From: CAVPJW01 sp963705525 | Lineage (GTDB): Bacteria > Acidobacteriota > Vicinamibacteria > Vicinamibacterales > CAVPJW01 | Length of the DNA: 64,000 nucleotides | Assembly: GCA_963705525.1 (NCBI GenBank) | Contig: CAVPJW010000007.1 | Span: 496,001-560,000, forward strand | Direction of reading: 5' to 3' | In this document: positions 36,675 to 45,306 of the stretch, piece after piece | How the letters are laid out: the number at the start of each line of letters is the position of its first letter | How positions within the stretch are numbered: position 1 is the stretch's first letter | Position numbers and translations under genes: made by a program | The notes under the pieces: generated by a model | Told to the model about the DNA's origin: nothing | The model's database searches: none | The model's input: only the letters and a program-made list of their open reading frames with translations

Positions 36675-37760
36675 TCATAACGGATGCGCCTCCCCTTCCA
36701 GCTCGAGCCGCGAACGACCGATTTTGCGCCGGTAGTTCTCGACGCCTAGGTAGACCCGTCGGCCGTGCAGCTGGCGGCGATTATTCTGAATCATGGCCTC
36801 GAGCCGGGCTCCCCGGTCACCAGTCGGGGGGTGCGACGCAAAATAGTCGCCCAGAGCCTGGACGACTGCGCCCGTGGCTTCGCCTAGCGGCGTCCGGGCC
36901 TTCGGGCGAGCGTGGACGGGAATCTCCTTCTGCATCCGTCGGAACACCACGACCGCCGCAGCCGGGTCGTATCCGGCGGCCGCGCTCATGCGTAGCCCGT
37001 TCGCGTCGGCTTCGAGCTCTTCGTAGCGGCCGTAACCCATCATGATGAGGGGGTGGGCGACATCCACCACACTGCTGATAGGCTTCGGTGGTGTATTGAG
37101 GATGCCGTGGGAGATAGCCGGCACAACCTCGCCGGTGAAAGGCGGCCGGCCGGTGATCATTTCGTAGAGCACGGCGCCGGTGGACCAGATGTCCGTGCGC
37201 TCGTCGACATCCTCCGCACGAAGCTGCTCCGGCGACATGTAGTTCAGCGTGCCGAGCGTCATCCCGGCTTGTGTGATGGCCACCTGTCCGACGAGCTTGG
37301 CGAGTCCGAAATCGACGACCTTCACGTCGCCTCGACTCGTGATCATCACGTTCGCGGGTTTGATATCCCGATGGATGATTTTCGAGTCGTGTGCTGCGAC
37401 GAGGGCCGCCGACACTTGAATGGCGATGTCGAGCGCTTCGTCGATCGCGAGCGGCCCGCGTTCGATCCTCTTCTTCAACGTCTCGCCGTCGTAGTAGGCC
37501 ATCACGATGAAGAGCTGGCCGTCGGGTGTCTCGACGATTTCGTGGATGGTGCAGATGGCGGCGTGATCGAGCGCGGACGCGGCGCGGGCTTCCTGAATGA
37601 AGCGCTGCTTGGCAGATTCGTCGCGAGTCAGCTCGGGCGCGAGGAACTTCAGCGCAACGGATCGGTGGAGTTTGAGGTCGCGGGCCTTGTAGACGATCCC
37701 CATGCCGCCACCACCGAGGCGGTCCAGGACCTCGTAGTGCGAGAGGATTTGGCCCTGCAG
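36675..37760 (-). CDS. Ser/Thr protein kinase domain joined to the C-terminal half of an M48 peptidase
   Basis: The frame opens after a TAA at about 37768. The kinase Gly-rich loop (LGGGGMGIVYKARD) lies within it, so translation must begin upstream of the ATG at 37703, yet no ATG, GTG or TTG is available; CTG at 37760 is my guess. The kinase part shows VALKFL (Lys), IIHRDIKPANVM, VVDFGLAKL and GTLNYMSPEQL, then stops soon after TGRPPFTGEVV, lacking the last C-lobe helices. At about residue 230 it passes to MMGYGRYEELEADANGLRMS and GYDPAAAVVVFRRMQ, with YFASHPPTGDRGARLEAM. That is the end of an M48 metallopeptidase including its third zinc ligand (EELEAD) but not the HExxH. It may be a decayed chimera or a genuine kinase with a non-catalytic tail. 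Confidence 0.75.
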   Translation of the reverse strand: MQGQILSHYEVLDRLGGGGMGIVYKARDLKLHRSVALKFLAPELTRDESAKQRFIQEARAASALDHAAICTIHEIVETPDGQLFIVMAYYDGETLKKRIERGPLAIDEALDIAIQVSAALVAAHDSKIIHRDIKPANVMITSRGDVKVVDFGLAKLVGQVAITQAGMTLGTLNYMSPEQLRAEDVDERTDIWSTGAVLYEMITGRPPFTGEVVPAISHGILNTPPKPISSVVDVAHPLIMMGYGRYEELEADANGLRMSAAAGYDPAAAVVVFRRMQKEIPVHARPKARTPLGEATGAVVQALGDYFASHPPTGDRGARLEAMIQNNRRQLHGRRVYLGVENYRRKIGRSRLELEGEAHPL

Positions 37761-37802
37761 AAGGGGTTAACTATACCGCAGGCACAGGGGCTGGAGGGCG
37801 CT

Positions 37803-37905
37803 CGCTATCAGTTCTCAGCTATCAGCTTTCAGCGTTGAGTTTTCAGCTTTTGGTTGTCAGTCGTCAGTTTTCGCCCTAAGAACTAAGACCCAAGAACTAA
37901 GAACT
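37803..37905. repeat. Intergenic word repeat (cagctatcagctttcag, then ctaagaactaagac)
   Basis: Two word families lie side by side: tcagttctcagctatcagct up to about 37870, then ccctaagaactaagacccaa and gaactaagaactac. The second runs into the stop codon of the protease gene (cta, 37904-37906). Confidence 0.7.
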
Positions 37906-40654
37906 ACTGTACGCAGATCGCCACCTGCAGACTGCCCCCGTTGTCCGACAGCGTGTACCAGTTGTCGTTGGGCGCGAGATACAGGATGCCGCTCTCCGTC
38001 GCCGTGAACTGTTTCGACGAGCCGACTCGGAACGGTGTGCCGGCCGTACCCACCCTACCAACCAGCGTCAGGAGGTGCTCTCCGGAGAGCGGACAGTTCT
38101 GGCCCGTGACGACGCGCGTCGGATCTCCGTCTGCGGTTTCGACAAGCGCGCCGCTCGACCAGGTGTTCCCCGCCGCAACCTGAATCGTCACGGCGCTCGC
38201 GACACCCACCGTGACGCCAGTCGATTGCCACATCCCCGCCACCCCTGACGACCCCACGTTCGGCTTCGCCAGGATGCCCGCCTGCGTCGGCACGCACGGC
38301 CCTCCGGCTGGGGTCGTAAACGCCCACCACGCTCCGCCGTTGGCAGGCGTCATCCCCGCGGAGTTATAAGCGCGCACCTGCCAGTAATAGGTCGTCCCGG
38401 CGGCCAGGCCGCTGAGCGGCGAATTCGTGGCCGCGCTGACGTTCGTCCACGATCCGTCGCAGGCGCTGTTGTTCACTGTGTCGTAGCAGTACGCGTAGCT
38501 CGTGGCCCCCGCGCTCGTTTCCCAGCTGAGCGCCGCGCTCGACGACTGGGCACTCGTGCTGTGGACCGGCGCGGTCTTGCTGAAGGCCGCCGGCCGAGTG
38601 GCAGAAGCAGCCGTCACACAAATCGAAACCTGCACGCTGCCCGCATTGTCGGTGAGCGCGTACCAATTGTCGTCCGGCGCGAGATACAGCACGCCGCTCT
38701 GAGTTGCCGTGAACTGTTTGGTCGAGCCCACGTGAAATGACGGGCCGCTCGCGCCAATGCGCCCCACGAGGGCAAGGAGACGATCGCCAGAGAGCGGGCA
38801 GTTCTGCCCGGTGATGGTCTTCGACGCGTCGCCATCTGCGGTCAGTGGCTTTCCAGCGTTGCTCCAGGTTCCCGTCGCCTGAATAGTGACGACGTCGCCG
38901 GCATTGACGGTGACGCCGGATGTCTGCCACATGCCCGCCACTTTCGTCGAGCCGACATTCGGCTTTGCGACGATGACCGCCTGGACTGGAACGCACCCGC
39001 CGCCGCCGCCGCTTCCCGCCGTTGTAAACGACCACCACGTTCCGCCGTTCGCCTCGGTCGTCCCGATCGCGTTCTGCGCGCGGACCTGCCAGAAGTAGGT
39101 GGTGCTCGCGGAGAGGCCGCTCAGGCCCGCACCCGTCGCCGTGCCGGCGCTCGTCCACGATCCGTCACACGCACCGTTGTTCACCGTGTCGTAGCAGTAC
39201 TCATAGCTTGCGGCTCCACTGCTCACTCCCCAGCTGATCGTCACACTCGATGGCTGACTGCTCGCGCCAGATGCCGGAGACGACTTGGCGAACGTGAGCG
39301 GCGCCGTTGCGCAGGCACGGAGCGCCGCGTCCACATTCAGGCGGCCGCCGGTCACCGTGACTCCGGACAGGGATCCCAGGGCCGTGACGTGCGACAGGAG
39401 ATTGGTCCTGAGCGCGGCCGTGTTGAGTCCGCACTTCGACAGCACCAGCGCGGCTGCCCCCGAGACGTGTGGCGTGGCCATCGACGTCCCGCTGAACAGC
39501 GCGTAGGCATTGTTGACAATGGTGGACATGATGCCGACGCCCGGCGCGCCCAGATCCACCGTCGTGGCGCCGTAGTTCGAGAACGAGGCGAGCCCGTCGT
39601 TCACGTCAGTGGCGGCTACCGCAACGACGTTCGCGGCGGTATAGCCGGCGGGATAGAAGGGCGTCACATCGTTATTTATGCCGTTGTTCCCGGCAGCGGC
39701 GACAAAGAGCATGTCCGCGGCGTTTGCCGCGTTGATCTCGTCGAGCAGCGACTGCGTCGATCCTCCCCCGCCCCAGCTGTTCGAGAGCACGCGGACGTTG
39801 GCGGCGTTGCCAAAATGCTGCTTGGCCTGGATCGCGAATTCGATGCCCTCTATCGCATCGCTCGTCGAACCGCTGCCATTGGCCGCCAGGAACTTGATGC
39901 CCATGATGGACGAGGTCCAGTTCACGCCGGCCACCCCTAGACTGTTGTTCCCGGTCCCGCCGATCGTTCCCGACACGTGTGTGCCGTGGTTGTGGTCGTC
40001 CATTGGATCGCACGTGCCGGCAATGGCATTGAAGCCGTGCGTTCCCGCCGCGCAGGTGATGTCAACGCCCGAAATGGTGACGGTGAACGGCGAAGGCGCC
40101 GACCACATGTTGTCGGCGAGATCAGGGTGGTTGTAGTCCACTCCAGTGTCGATGACACCAACGACGACGGACGAGGTGCCTTTGGAGATGTCCCAGGCCT
40201 TGATGGCCCCGATGTCCGCGCCGGTCGTCGTCAAATTTCTCAGCCCCCACAACTGGGGGAAGAGCGTGTCGTTCGGGATGGTGTCGGTGGCGTAGACGAT
40301 GTAGTTGGGCTCGGCGTACTCGACCTCGGGCTGCGACGAGAGAAAGGCGATGAGTGCCTCGGTGTCGAACGTGCGGGAACGAAAGAGGCGCGCACCGGCC
40401 CTGCCAAGGTGACGAGGGCCGTCGGCATCGGCCTGGCTCTCGAGGTTGGCCAGCGACACCGCCGACGGGAGTCCGCGAAGTTTCACAATTGCCTCACGGG
40501 CGACGACCTGCCGTCCCCGGACGCGCTCGATCGATGGCCGTCCCTGACTCGCGACAGGGACTCCCGCCAGCCATGCGGTAGCGGCGGCGATCAGGAGTGG
40601 GAGCGTTGATCGATTTCGTCGGCCTGGTACCTTCGTCCTCTGCCTTCCGAGCAT
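37904..40654 (-). CDS. Secreted S8 (subtilisin-like) protease with two FN3-like/LecA-like repeats
   Basis: A protein of 916 residues from the ATG at 40654 (GGGGGA ribosome site). A signal peptide ends near VASQ (37). A propeptide (about 40-125) precedes the peptidase domain with catalytic Asp169 (VIDTGVDYNHPDL), His223 (HNHGTHVSGTIGG), the oxyanion Asn near AAAGNNG, and Ser391 (SGTSMATPHVSGAA). Behind it is a duplicated unit: an FN3-like domain (about 452-548 and 690-780, each with YCYDTVNN and WQVRA) and a jelly-roll-like domain (about 557-683 and 785-916). The latter resembles the LecA/PA-IL lectin (TADGD, TGQNCPLSG, LVGRIG/LVGRVG, LYLAPDDNWY/LYLAPNDNWY). The protease probably binds sugar-bearing surfaces through these domains and degrades extracellular protein. 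Confidence 0.9.
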   Translation of the reverse strand: MLGRQRTKVPGRRNRSTLPLLIAAATAWLAGVPVASQGRPSIERVRGRQVVAREAIVKLRGLPSAVSLANLESQADADGPRHLGRAGARLFRSRTFDTEALIAFLSSQPEVEYAEPNYIVYATDTIPNDTLFPQLWGLRNLTTTGADIGAIKAWDISKGTSSVVVGVIDTGVDYNHPDLADNMWSAPSPFTVTISGVDITCAAGTHGFNAIAGTCDPMDDHNHGTHVSGTIGGTGNNSLGVAGVNWTSSIMGIKFLAANGSGSTSDAIEGIEFAIQAKQHFGNAANVRVLSNSWGGGGSTQSLLDEINAANAADMLFVAAAGNNGINNDVTPFYPAGYTAANVVAVAATDVNDGLASFSNYGATTVDLGAPGVGIMSTIVNNAYALFSGTSMATPHVSGAAALVLSKCGLNTAALRTNLLSHVTALGSLSGVTVTGGRLNVDAALRACATAPLTFAKSSPASGASSQPSSVTISWGVSSGAASYEYCYDTVNNGACDGSWTSAGTATGAGLSGLSASTTYFWQVRAQNAIGTTEANGGTWWSFTTAGSGGGGGCVPVQAVIVAKPNVGSTKVAGMWQTSGVTVNAGDVVTIQATGTWSNAGKPLTADGDASKTITGQNCPLSGDRLLALVGRIGASGPSFHVGSTKQFTATQSGVLYLAPDDNWYALTDNAGSVQVSICVTAASATRPAAFSKTAPVHSTSAQSSSAALSWETSAGATSYAYCYDTVNNSACDGSWTNVSAATNSPLSGLAAGTTYYWQVRAYNSAGMTPANGGAWWAFTTPAGGPCVPTQAGILAKPNVGSSGVAGMWQSTGVTVGVASAVTIQVAAGNTWSSGALVETADGDPTRVVTGQNCPLSGEHLLTLVGRVGTAGTPFRVGSSKQFTATESGILYLAPNDNWYTLSDNGGSLQVAICVQ

Positions 40655-40803
40655 AGATCCCCCGCGGTCGTTCTTGCACTTCTCGGTCCGCGCCGAATCG
40701 CGCAATTGCCGAGGTTTCCGCGACCTTCTGCCCCGGAATCGATGACGGAAATGTCACGAGTGACGAATCTGTTATCGGTTTCCTCCTGCTACCATAGGTC
40801 GCG

Positions 40804-41631
40804 ATGCCACTCAGTCGACGCACGGCGCTCAAGGGCCTGGTCGCTACGAGTGTCGGCTTCGCGACCGGTGCGGGCGCGTACGGATACCTTTATGCCCGTC
40901 ACCGCGTGCAGGTCGTTCGGGCCACGCTGCCCGTGTCCGGCCTCGCGCCGGCTCTGTCCGGGCTGCGCATCGGGCTGGTGACGGACCTTCATCGCAGCGA
41001 GACCGTATCGCACGAGGACATCGCCCACGCTGTCGATTTGATCGTCAAGGAAAGACCCGACTTCGTCGTGCTCGGCGGCGACTATGTGACGTGGGGACAG
41101 AGGCAGTACGTGCAGGCCGCAGCCGAATCTCTGTCAGATCTTCGCGCGCCTCATGGGATCTACGCCATCCTCGGCAATCACGACGACGATCGCGACATGC
41201 CGGCAGCGCTTCGCCGGCAGGGGTTCGAGGTGTTGAAGGACGCGCGGACGCGTATAGAGATCAAAGGTGAAGGACTGGAGCTTGCGGGGATCAGGTACTG
41301 GACCCGCGGGCCCGACAGGATTGCGCGGATCCTGCGCGGGGCGACCGGCACGACAATCCTGCTGGCGCACGATCCGCGGCGCCTCAAAGAAGCGGCGTCG
41401 CTCGACGTGCCGCTGGTGCTCTCTGGCCACACGCACGGCGGTCAGGTGCTGCTGCCGGGCATCGGCGAACTGTTATTTTCCCGGAAGTTTCCCGTGCTCG
41501 CCGGCACCGCGCGTCAGGACAACACGACGATCTTCGTCAGCCGCGGTGTGGGGACGGTGTTTCTGCCGTATCGATTGAACTGCCCGCCCGACGTGTCGCT
41601 CCTGACGCTGGAGCGAAAGTCGGAGATCTGA
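40804..41631 (+). CDS. YkuE-like metallophosphoesterase with Tat-type leader
   Basis: A protein of 275 residues. The N-terminus PLSRRTALKGLVATSVGFA is a twin-arginine-type signal. The calcineurin-like metal motifs follow in order: LVTDLH, VVLGGDYV, AILGNHDDD, LLAHDP and LSGHTHGGQ. The layout matches the YkuE branch, membrane or exported phosphoesterases often acting on lipid- or wall-linked phosphates. The substrate here is unknown. It is transcribed away from the S8 protease gene, 149 bases apart. Confidence 0.9.
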   Translation: MPLSRRTALKGLVATSVGFATGAGAYGYLYARHRVQVVRATLPVSGLAPALSGLRIGLVTDLHRSETVSHEDIAHAVDLIVKERPDFVVLGGDYVTWGQRQYVQAAAESLSDLRAPHGIYAILGNHDDDRDMPAALRRQGFEVLKDARTRIEIKGEGLELAGIRYWTRGPDRIARILRGATGTTILLAHDPRRLKEAASLDVPLVLSGHTHGGQVLLPGIGELLFSRKFPVLAGTARQDNTTIFVSRGVGTVFLPYRLNCPPDVSLLTLERKSEI

Positions 41632-41664
41632 ACTCTTGGGCGCAAACGAGTCCGGTCTCCGGAA

Positions 41665-41880
41665 TCAGTCGTCGGACCCGATCTGCGCGAGCGTGCAACG
41701 AGCCGGGAGCGGGTGCCGGTGGGTAATCGGCTGGAACTCGGGATAGTGCCGGCGACAGCGGCCCACTCGTTGAGGAATATCGCTCCCGTGGGCGCCGCTG
41801 AGCAACTCGTAAAACGCGCCGAAATGCGCGATGCGATCGGGATCGTCCGTCCCTGGTGACGGAATCGGGGTGTTCATCAC
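41665..41880 (-). CDS. Small hypothetical protein, third gene of sigma-factor operon
   Basis: A protein of 71 residues, not recognised. Its start (ATGATGAAC) overlaps the anti-sigma gene stop by four bases, the same arrangement as between the first two genes, which is the main support that it is real. The chain has several His and Cys (RCRRHYPEF; PITHRHPLPARC) and could bind metal. No membrane segment or signal is visible. Confidence 0.5.
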   Translation of the reverse strand: MMNTPIPSPGTDDPDRIAHFGAFYELLSGAHGSDIPQRVGRCRRHYPEFQPITHRHPLPARCTLAQIGSDD

Positions 41881-42086
41881 GGATCGGCAGAGACGGCCTC
41901 GTCGTCTTCGGAGGCCAGCTGGAAGCGGTCCGACTCGGTCAGGATTTCACGGCAGCGGTCGCAGACCGCCAGATGGCTCTCGACGCGGCGCCGGCCGGAC
42001 ACATCCAGCTCGCCATCGAGATAGCCAGCAATCAGTTCGGGTTCGAGACACGTCTCGGAACCTTCCCCGGCTGGCTGCTCCGTCAC
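41877..42086 (-). CDS. Putative zinc-finger anti-sigma factor
   Basis: A protein of 69 residues resembling the zf-HC2 type anti-sigma domain: LIAGYLDGELDVSGRRRVE followed by SHLAVCDRCREIL, with the H-x3-C-x2-C zinc ligands. There is no membrane helix, so it would be a soluble regulator. It overlaps the preceding sigma-factor gene and the next small gene by four bases each, a tightly coupled operon. It most likely binds and restrains the neighbouring sigma factor; that is inferred from family and position. Confidence 0.8.
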   Translation of the reverse strand: MTEQPAGEGSETCLEPELIAGYLDGELDVSGRRRVESHLAVCDRCREILTESDRFQLASEDDEAVSADP

Positions 42087-42931
42087 TTGTGCGTCCTTCT
42101 CGTGGTCTTGATCCTATAGACGTCCTGCGGCCAGATTTTCCCATCGGGCCGCGCGTCCGGCGGGGCAGGCATCGCGGCTTTCCGTGCATCCCGGTCGTCA
42201 GGCTGGGGCGTCGATCCTTCTGCCTCGAGAAAGAGCCGGAGCCGTTTCTCCAGGGCTTCGACCCGGCGATAGAGAGGCTTCGCCTCCAGCTTCAGCAGGC
42301 GCGCAATCTCGGCAATGGTCAACTCATCTCTGAAATGGAGCGTCAGGATCAGCCGATCCTGCGTATCCAGCCGCGTGAGCGCGCGGCGCAGCGCTGCGCA
42401 GAGTCGCTCTGTGGCAACGGACTCCTCAGTTTTGAGCACTTCGGTTTCCGGATCCAGCAACTCGGCAGCCATCGACTCGAGCGCGTCCTCGCCCACGAAT
42501 GCACGACGAGAGCGGTCGGGAAGCCGGCAGCTGAGCTGATAGAGATCCTTACGGCTGGCCTTCACCTTGTGGTTGGTGCGCAGCACTTCGCACGCCTCGT
42601 CAAAGCTGAGGCCTTCCTTGACGATCAGGGCTTCGAGCTGAACCGCCATCGGACCAAGGCATCGGGCCTGTGCCGACGGACGCCAACGACCCCACTGGCT
42701 GACGCGATAGTCGAGAAACAGCCGCTCCACCACAACGGTCAGATACGTGCGGAGGCTGCTTCGTCCGCCGAACCGCCGCAGGACGTCATAGTTTCTTTCA
42801 ATGCACCGCAATCGAACGATCGATTTGAACTCGTCGGATTCGGCGTCGGTCAGGTGATGGCGACGCGCAATGAAGGCCACGACACGGTCGAGGAGATCGA
42901 CGTGTTCGAGAAAGAGGGCCTGATAGGTCAA
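42083..42931 (-). CDS. Sigma-70 family RNA polymerase sigma factor (ECF-like, divergent)
   Basis: A protein of 282 residues. The only usable start is TTG 42931. Region 2 is divergent (LRCIERNYDVLRRFGGRSSL, RTYLTVVVERLFLDYRVSQW). Region 4 is recognisable as LTRLDTQDRLILTLHFRDEL, TIAEIARLLKLEAKPLYRRV, the helix-turn-helix for the -35 element. Between them is an unusually long linker of about 100 residues, and there is a basic tail after region 4. It is longer than standard ECF factors (about 190 residues). A zinc-finger anti-sigma gene overlaps its end. The promoter recognised is unknown. Confidence 0.82.
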   Translation of the reverse strand: MTYQALFLEHVDLLDRVVAFIARRHHLTDAESDEFKSIVRLRCIERNYDVLRRFGGRSSLRTYLTVVVERLFLDYRVSQWGRWRPSAQARCLGPMAVQLEALIVKEGLSFDEACEVLRTNHKVKASRKDLYQLSCRLPDRSRRAFVGEDALESMAAELLDPETEVLKTEESVATERLCAALRRALTRLDTQDRLILTLHFRDELTIAEIARLLKLEAKPLYRRVEALEKRLRLFLEAEGSTPQPDDRDARKAAMPAPPDARPDGKIWPQDVYRIKTTRRTHK

Positions 42932-43086
42932 GGTGAGCTGCCGGGTCTGGCCAGCGAAATTATTGACCAGAAACGATCACCCTGAACAACAAAGGGACAG
43001 GAAGGACGAGTAGCACTGGAGTACTACATCGGGGTGGGATGACTCCCGAATGCGTGCATCTTGTGCGAACTCGGCGCTGGGAGTCC

Positions 43087-43347
43087 CTAGGTCGAACTGC
43101 CCTGGTCCTCCGGTACCGATCCGGACTCATCGTCTAGAAGAAGCGCGAGGCATTCGAAGCAGAGTCGCGTGGGTCTGGCGCTTCGTGCCTGCGAGCTCGT
43201 GCCCCAGACCACAGCCAGGCTCATCGGACCCGCCACGGTGGGGGCGTCGATGTCACACACCGCCGATTCTCCGCAGACCTCGCAGACTGGCGCCGGAACT
43301 TCCTGCGGCTTGAGAAACAGACTTCGAGTGGCCGGTCGACTGAGCAT
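43087..43347 (-). CDS. Small Cys-pair (zinc-ribbon-like) protein
   Basis: A protein of 86 residues with a good ribosome site (ggaggctccc before the ATG at 43347). Two Cys pairs, CEVCGESAVC and CFEC, about 40 residues apart suggest a zinc ribbon. The family is not recognised. It ends in an acidic/Ser-rich tail. It stands alone upstream of the sigma-factor gene on the same strand and may be regulatory. No function can be assigned. Confidence 0.55.
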   Translation of the reverse strand: MLSRPATRSLFLKPQEVPAPVCEVCGESAVCDIDAPTVAGPMSLAVVWGTSSQARSARPTRLCFECLALLLDDESGSVPEDQGSST

Positions 43348-43499
43348 GGGGAGCCTCCGTCCCGAGCCATGGCCCGGATGTGCTCAACGTATCGACCGCG
43401 GTGAGTCGGGCTGTAGATTATTCACGTCCAGCTTAGCCAGGTCCTTCTGGACCTTCAGGTCGTTTGGGTCCTCTCGTTCCTGCCAGTTCATCGTGTTGC

Positions 43500-44129
43500 T
43501 CAGAAATGCGCGCCGACTTCGCGCACGAACGTACGACCGTCGATGCGCCAGCCGCCCGACAGGACGATGCGAATGGCCTCTGGATAGATCTCATGCTCCA
43601 CCGCGAGAATTCGCGCGGCCAGTCGGTCGCCCGTGTCGCCTTCGAGCACGGGCACCGATCGCTGAAGGACGATCGGACCGGCGTCGAGCTCGGGGGTGAC
43701 GAAATGCACCGTCGCACCGCTGACCTTCACACCGTGCGCGATCGCCTGCGCCTGCGCGTCGAGGCCGGGGAACGCCGGCAGGAGTGACGGGTGCACGTTC
43801 AGGACCGCGTTGGGAAAACGATCGAGAAAGGTCGAGCCGAGCCGGCGCATGAACCCGGCGAGACAGACGAGCGCGACGCCGCGCATCTCGAGCACACCTG
43901 CGAGCTCCCCGTCGAAGGCGTCACGCGACGGAAACGATCGATGATCGATGACGACTGTGTCGATACCCGCGTCGCGTGCGCGCACGAGCCCAGGGGCGTC
44001 CGCGCGATTCGAAATGACGACGGCGATGCGTGCATCGAGCGCGCGCGACTCGACTGCACGGATGATGGCGTGCAGGTTCGAGCCGCGGCCAGAAATCAAC
44101 ACGCCGAGGGTGCCGTTCAAGGTTTCCAC
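43500..44129 (-). CDS. purN: Phosphoribosylglycinamide formyltransferase (GAR transformylase)
   Basis: A protein of 209 residues catalysing the third step of purine synthesis with 10-formyltetrahydrofolate. The motifs are VLISGRGSNLHAI at the N-terminus and the catalytic Asn-His-Asp set in AVLNVHPSLLPAFPG and TPELDAGPIV. It is transcribed after purM, 83 bases away. The start codon is probably GTG 44129. The first five codons (METLN) read out of the gttctacgg word repeat that fills the gap, so the repeat forms the very start of the protein. Confidence 0.95.
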   Translation of the reverse strand: METLNGTLGVLISGRGSNLHAIIRAVESRALDARIAVVISNRADAPGLVRARDAGIDTVVIDHRSFPSRDAFDGELAGVLEMRGVALVCLAGFMRRLGSTFLDRFPNAVLNVHPSLLPAFPGLDAQAQAIAHGVKVSGATVHFVTPELDAGPIVLQRSVPVLEGDTGDRLAARILAVEHEIYPEAIRIVLSGGWRIDGRTFVREVGAHF

Positions 44130-44165
44130 GGTTCTACGGTTCTACGGTTCGAGGGTTCCCAAATT
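44112..44165. repeat. Word repeat (ggttctacgg) reaching into purN
   Basis: The words ggtttccacggttctacggt and tctacggttcgagggttccc continue the family seen at 47466-47575. The 5' codons of purN (minus strand) lie inside it. Confidence 0.6.
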
Positions 44166-44212
44166 CGAGAGCATTTGCCAGCGGGTGCCGTGCGCCTTGC
44201 GCTCTGAGTGAT

Positions 44213-45232
44213 CTACTGATAGACGACTTCCCCGTCGCCCTGTACCAGCGTCCCTACCGCGATCGGCGCTTCACCGGCTGCGCGCAGAGTCGCAATCACG
44301 TCGTCCTGTTTATCCGACGCGCACGCGATGATCAGGCCGATGCCCATGTTGAAGGCGCGGTACATCTCGTCATCGGGGATCGCACCGTGTTTCTGGAGGA
44401 ACGTGAAGATCGGAGGGATCGGCCAGCCGCGCTCGATGCGCGCAGAAACACCCGCAGGAAAAATCCGCGGGAGGTTCTCCGTAATTCCTCCGCCCGTAAT
44501 GTGCGCCATTCCCTTGATGAGCTCCTTGTCGAGAAGCGGCGTCACGGCTTTCAGATACGAACGATGAGGACTGAGGAGAACATCGCCAACGGGCGCGCCG
44601 AGTGCCGGCACCAGGGAATCCACCTTGAGCTCCATCTGCTCGAAGATCACGCGTCGCGCGAGCGAATAGCCATTGGTGTGAAGGCCCGCCGAGGCAAGGC
44701 CGACGAGCGTGTCGCCCGGCGCGAGCTTCGAGCCGTTGATCACGCGCTCGCGTTCGACGATGCCGACGATGAAACCGGCGAGGTCGTATTCGTCGTCGTG
44801 ATAGAAGCCAGGCATCTCGGCCGTCTCACCGCCCAGCAGCGCACAGCCGTTCTCGCGGCAGGCGGTCGCAATGCCCTGCACGACCTGCACCGCCACGTCT
44901 GGCGACAGGCGCCCCGTGGCCAGATAGTCGAGAAAGAACAGCGGCCTGGCGCCCTGCACGAGGATGTCGTTGACGCAGTGGTTCACGAGGTCCGCGCCGA
45001 CAGTGTCATGGCGATTGGCGAGAAATGCGACCTTCAGCTTCGTGCCGACGCCATCGGCGCTCGACACGAGCACGGGATCCGCATATCGCGCGGCGTCGAG
45101 GCGAAAGAGTCCGCCGAACGACCCGATGTCGGACAGCACGCCGGCGGTGAACGTCGCCTGGGCGAGCTTGCGGATCCGCCGGACGGTTTCATTGCCGGCG
45201 TCGATGTCGACGCCGGATTGTTTGTAGTCCAT
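44213..45232 (-). CDS. purM: Phosphoribosylformylglycinamidine cyclo-ligase (AIR synthetase)
   Basis: A protein of 339 residues making the imidazole ring of AIR from FGAM with ATP (fifth step of purine synthesis). Conserved segments are YKQSGVDIDAGNETVRRI, DGVGTKLKVAF, the hallmark ALLGGETAEMPGFYHDDEYD, and HITGGGITENLPRI. It is of standard length and intact. The start is ATG 45232. The order is purM then purN on the minus strand; the rest of the pathway genes are at 57738-63996 on the same strand, separated by the plus-strand cox cluster. Confidence 0.97.
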   Translation of the reverse strand: MDYKQSGVDIDAGNETVRRIRKLAQATFTAGVLSDIGSFGGLFRLDAARYADPVLVSSADGVGTKLKVAFLANRHDTVGADLVNHCVNDILVQGARPLFFLDYLATGRLSPDVAVQVVQGIATACRENGCALLGGETAEMPGFYHDDEYDLAGFIVGIVERERVINGSKLAPGDTLVGLASAGLHTNGYSLARRVIFEQMELKVDSLVPALGAPVGDVLLSPHRSYLKAVTPLLDKELIKGMAHITGGGITENLPRIFPAGVSARIERGWPIPPIFTFLQKHGAIPDDEMYRAFNMGIGLIIACASDKQDDVIATLRAAGEAPIAVGTLVQGDGEVVYQ

Positions 45233-45306
45233 TCAGCGAGATTCTAGCTGAAAGGAGGAAGGTGAATCTTTCAGTTCTTGGTTCCAAATCTCTCCGTTCC
45301 CTTAGA

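Noticed and set aside
43439..43454. Hairpin aggtcc-ttct-ggacct after purN as a terminator
   Set aside because: No T-tract follows on the minus strand; it looks like part of a word repeat.
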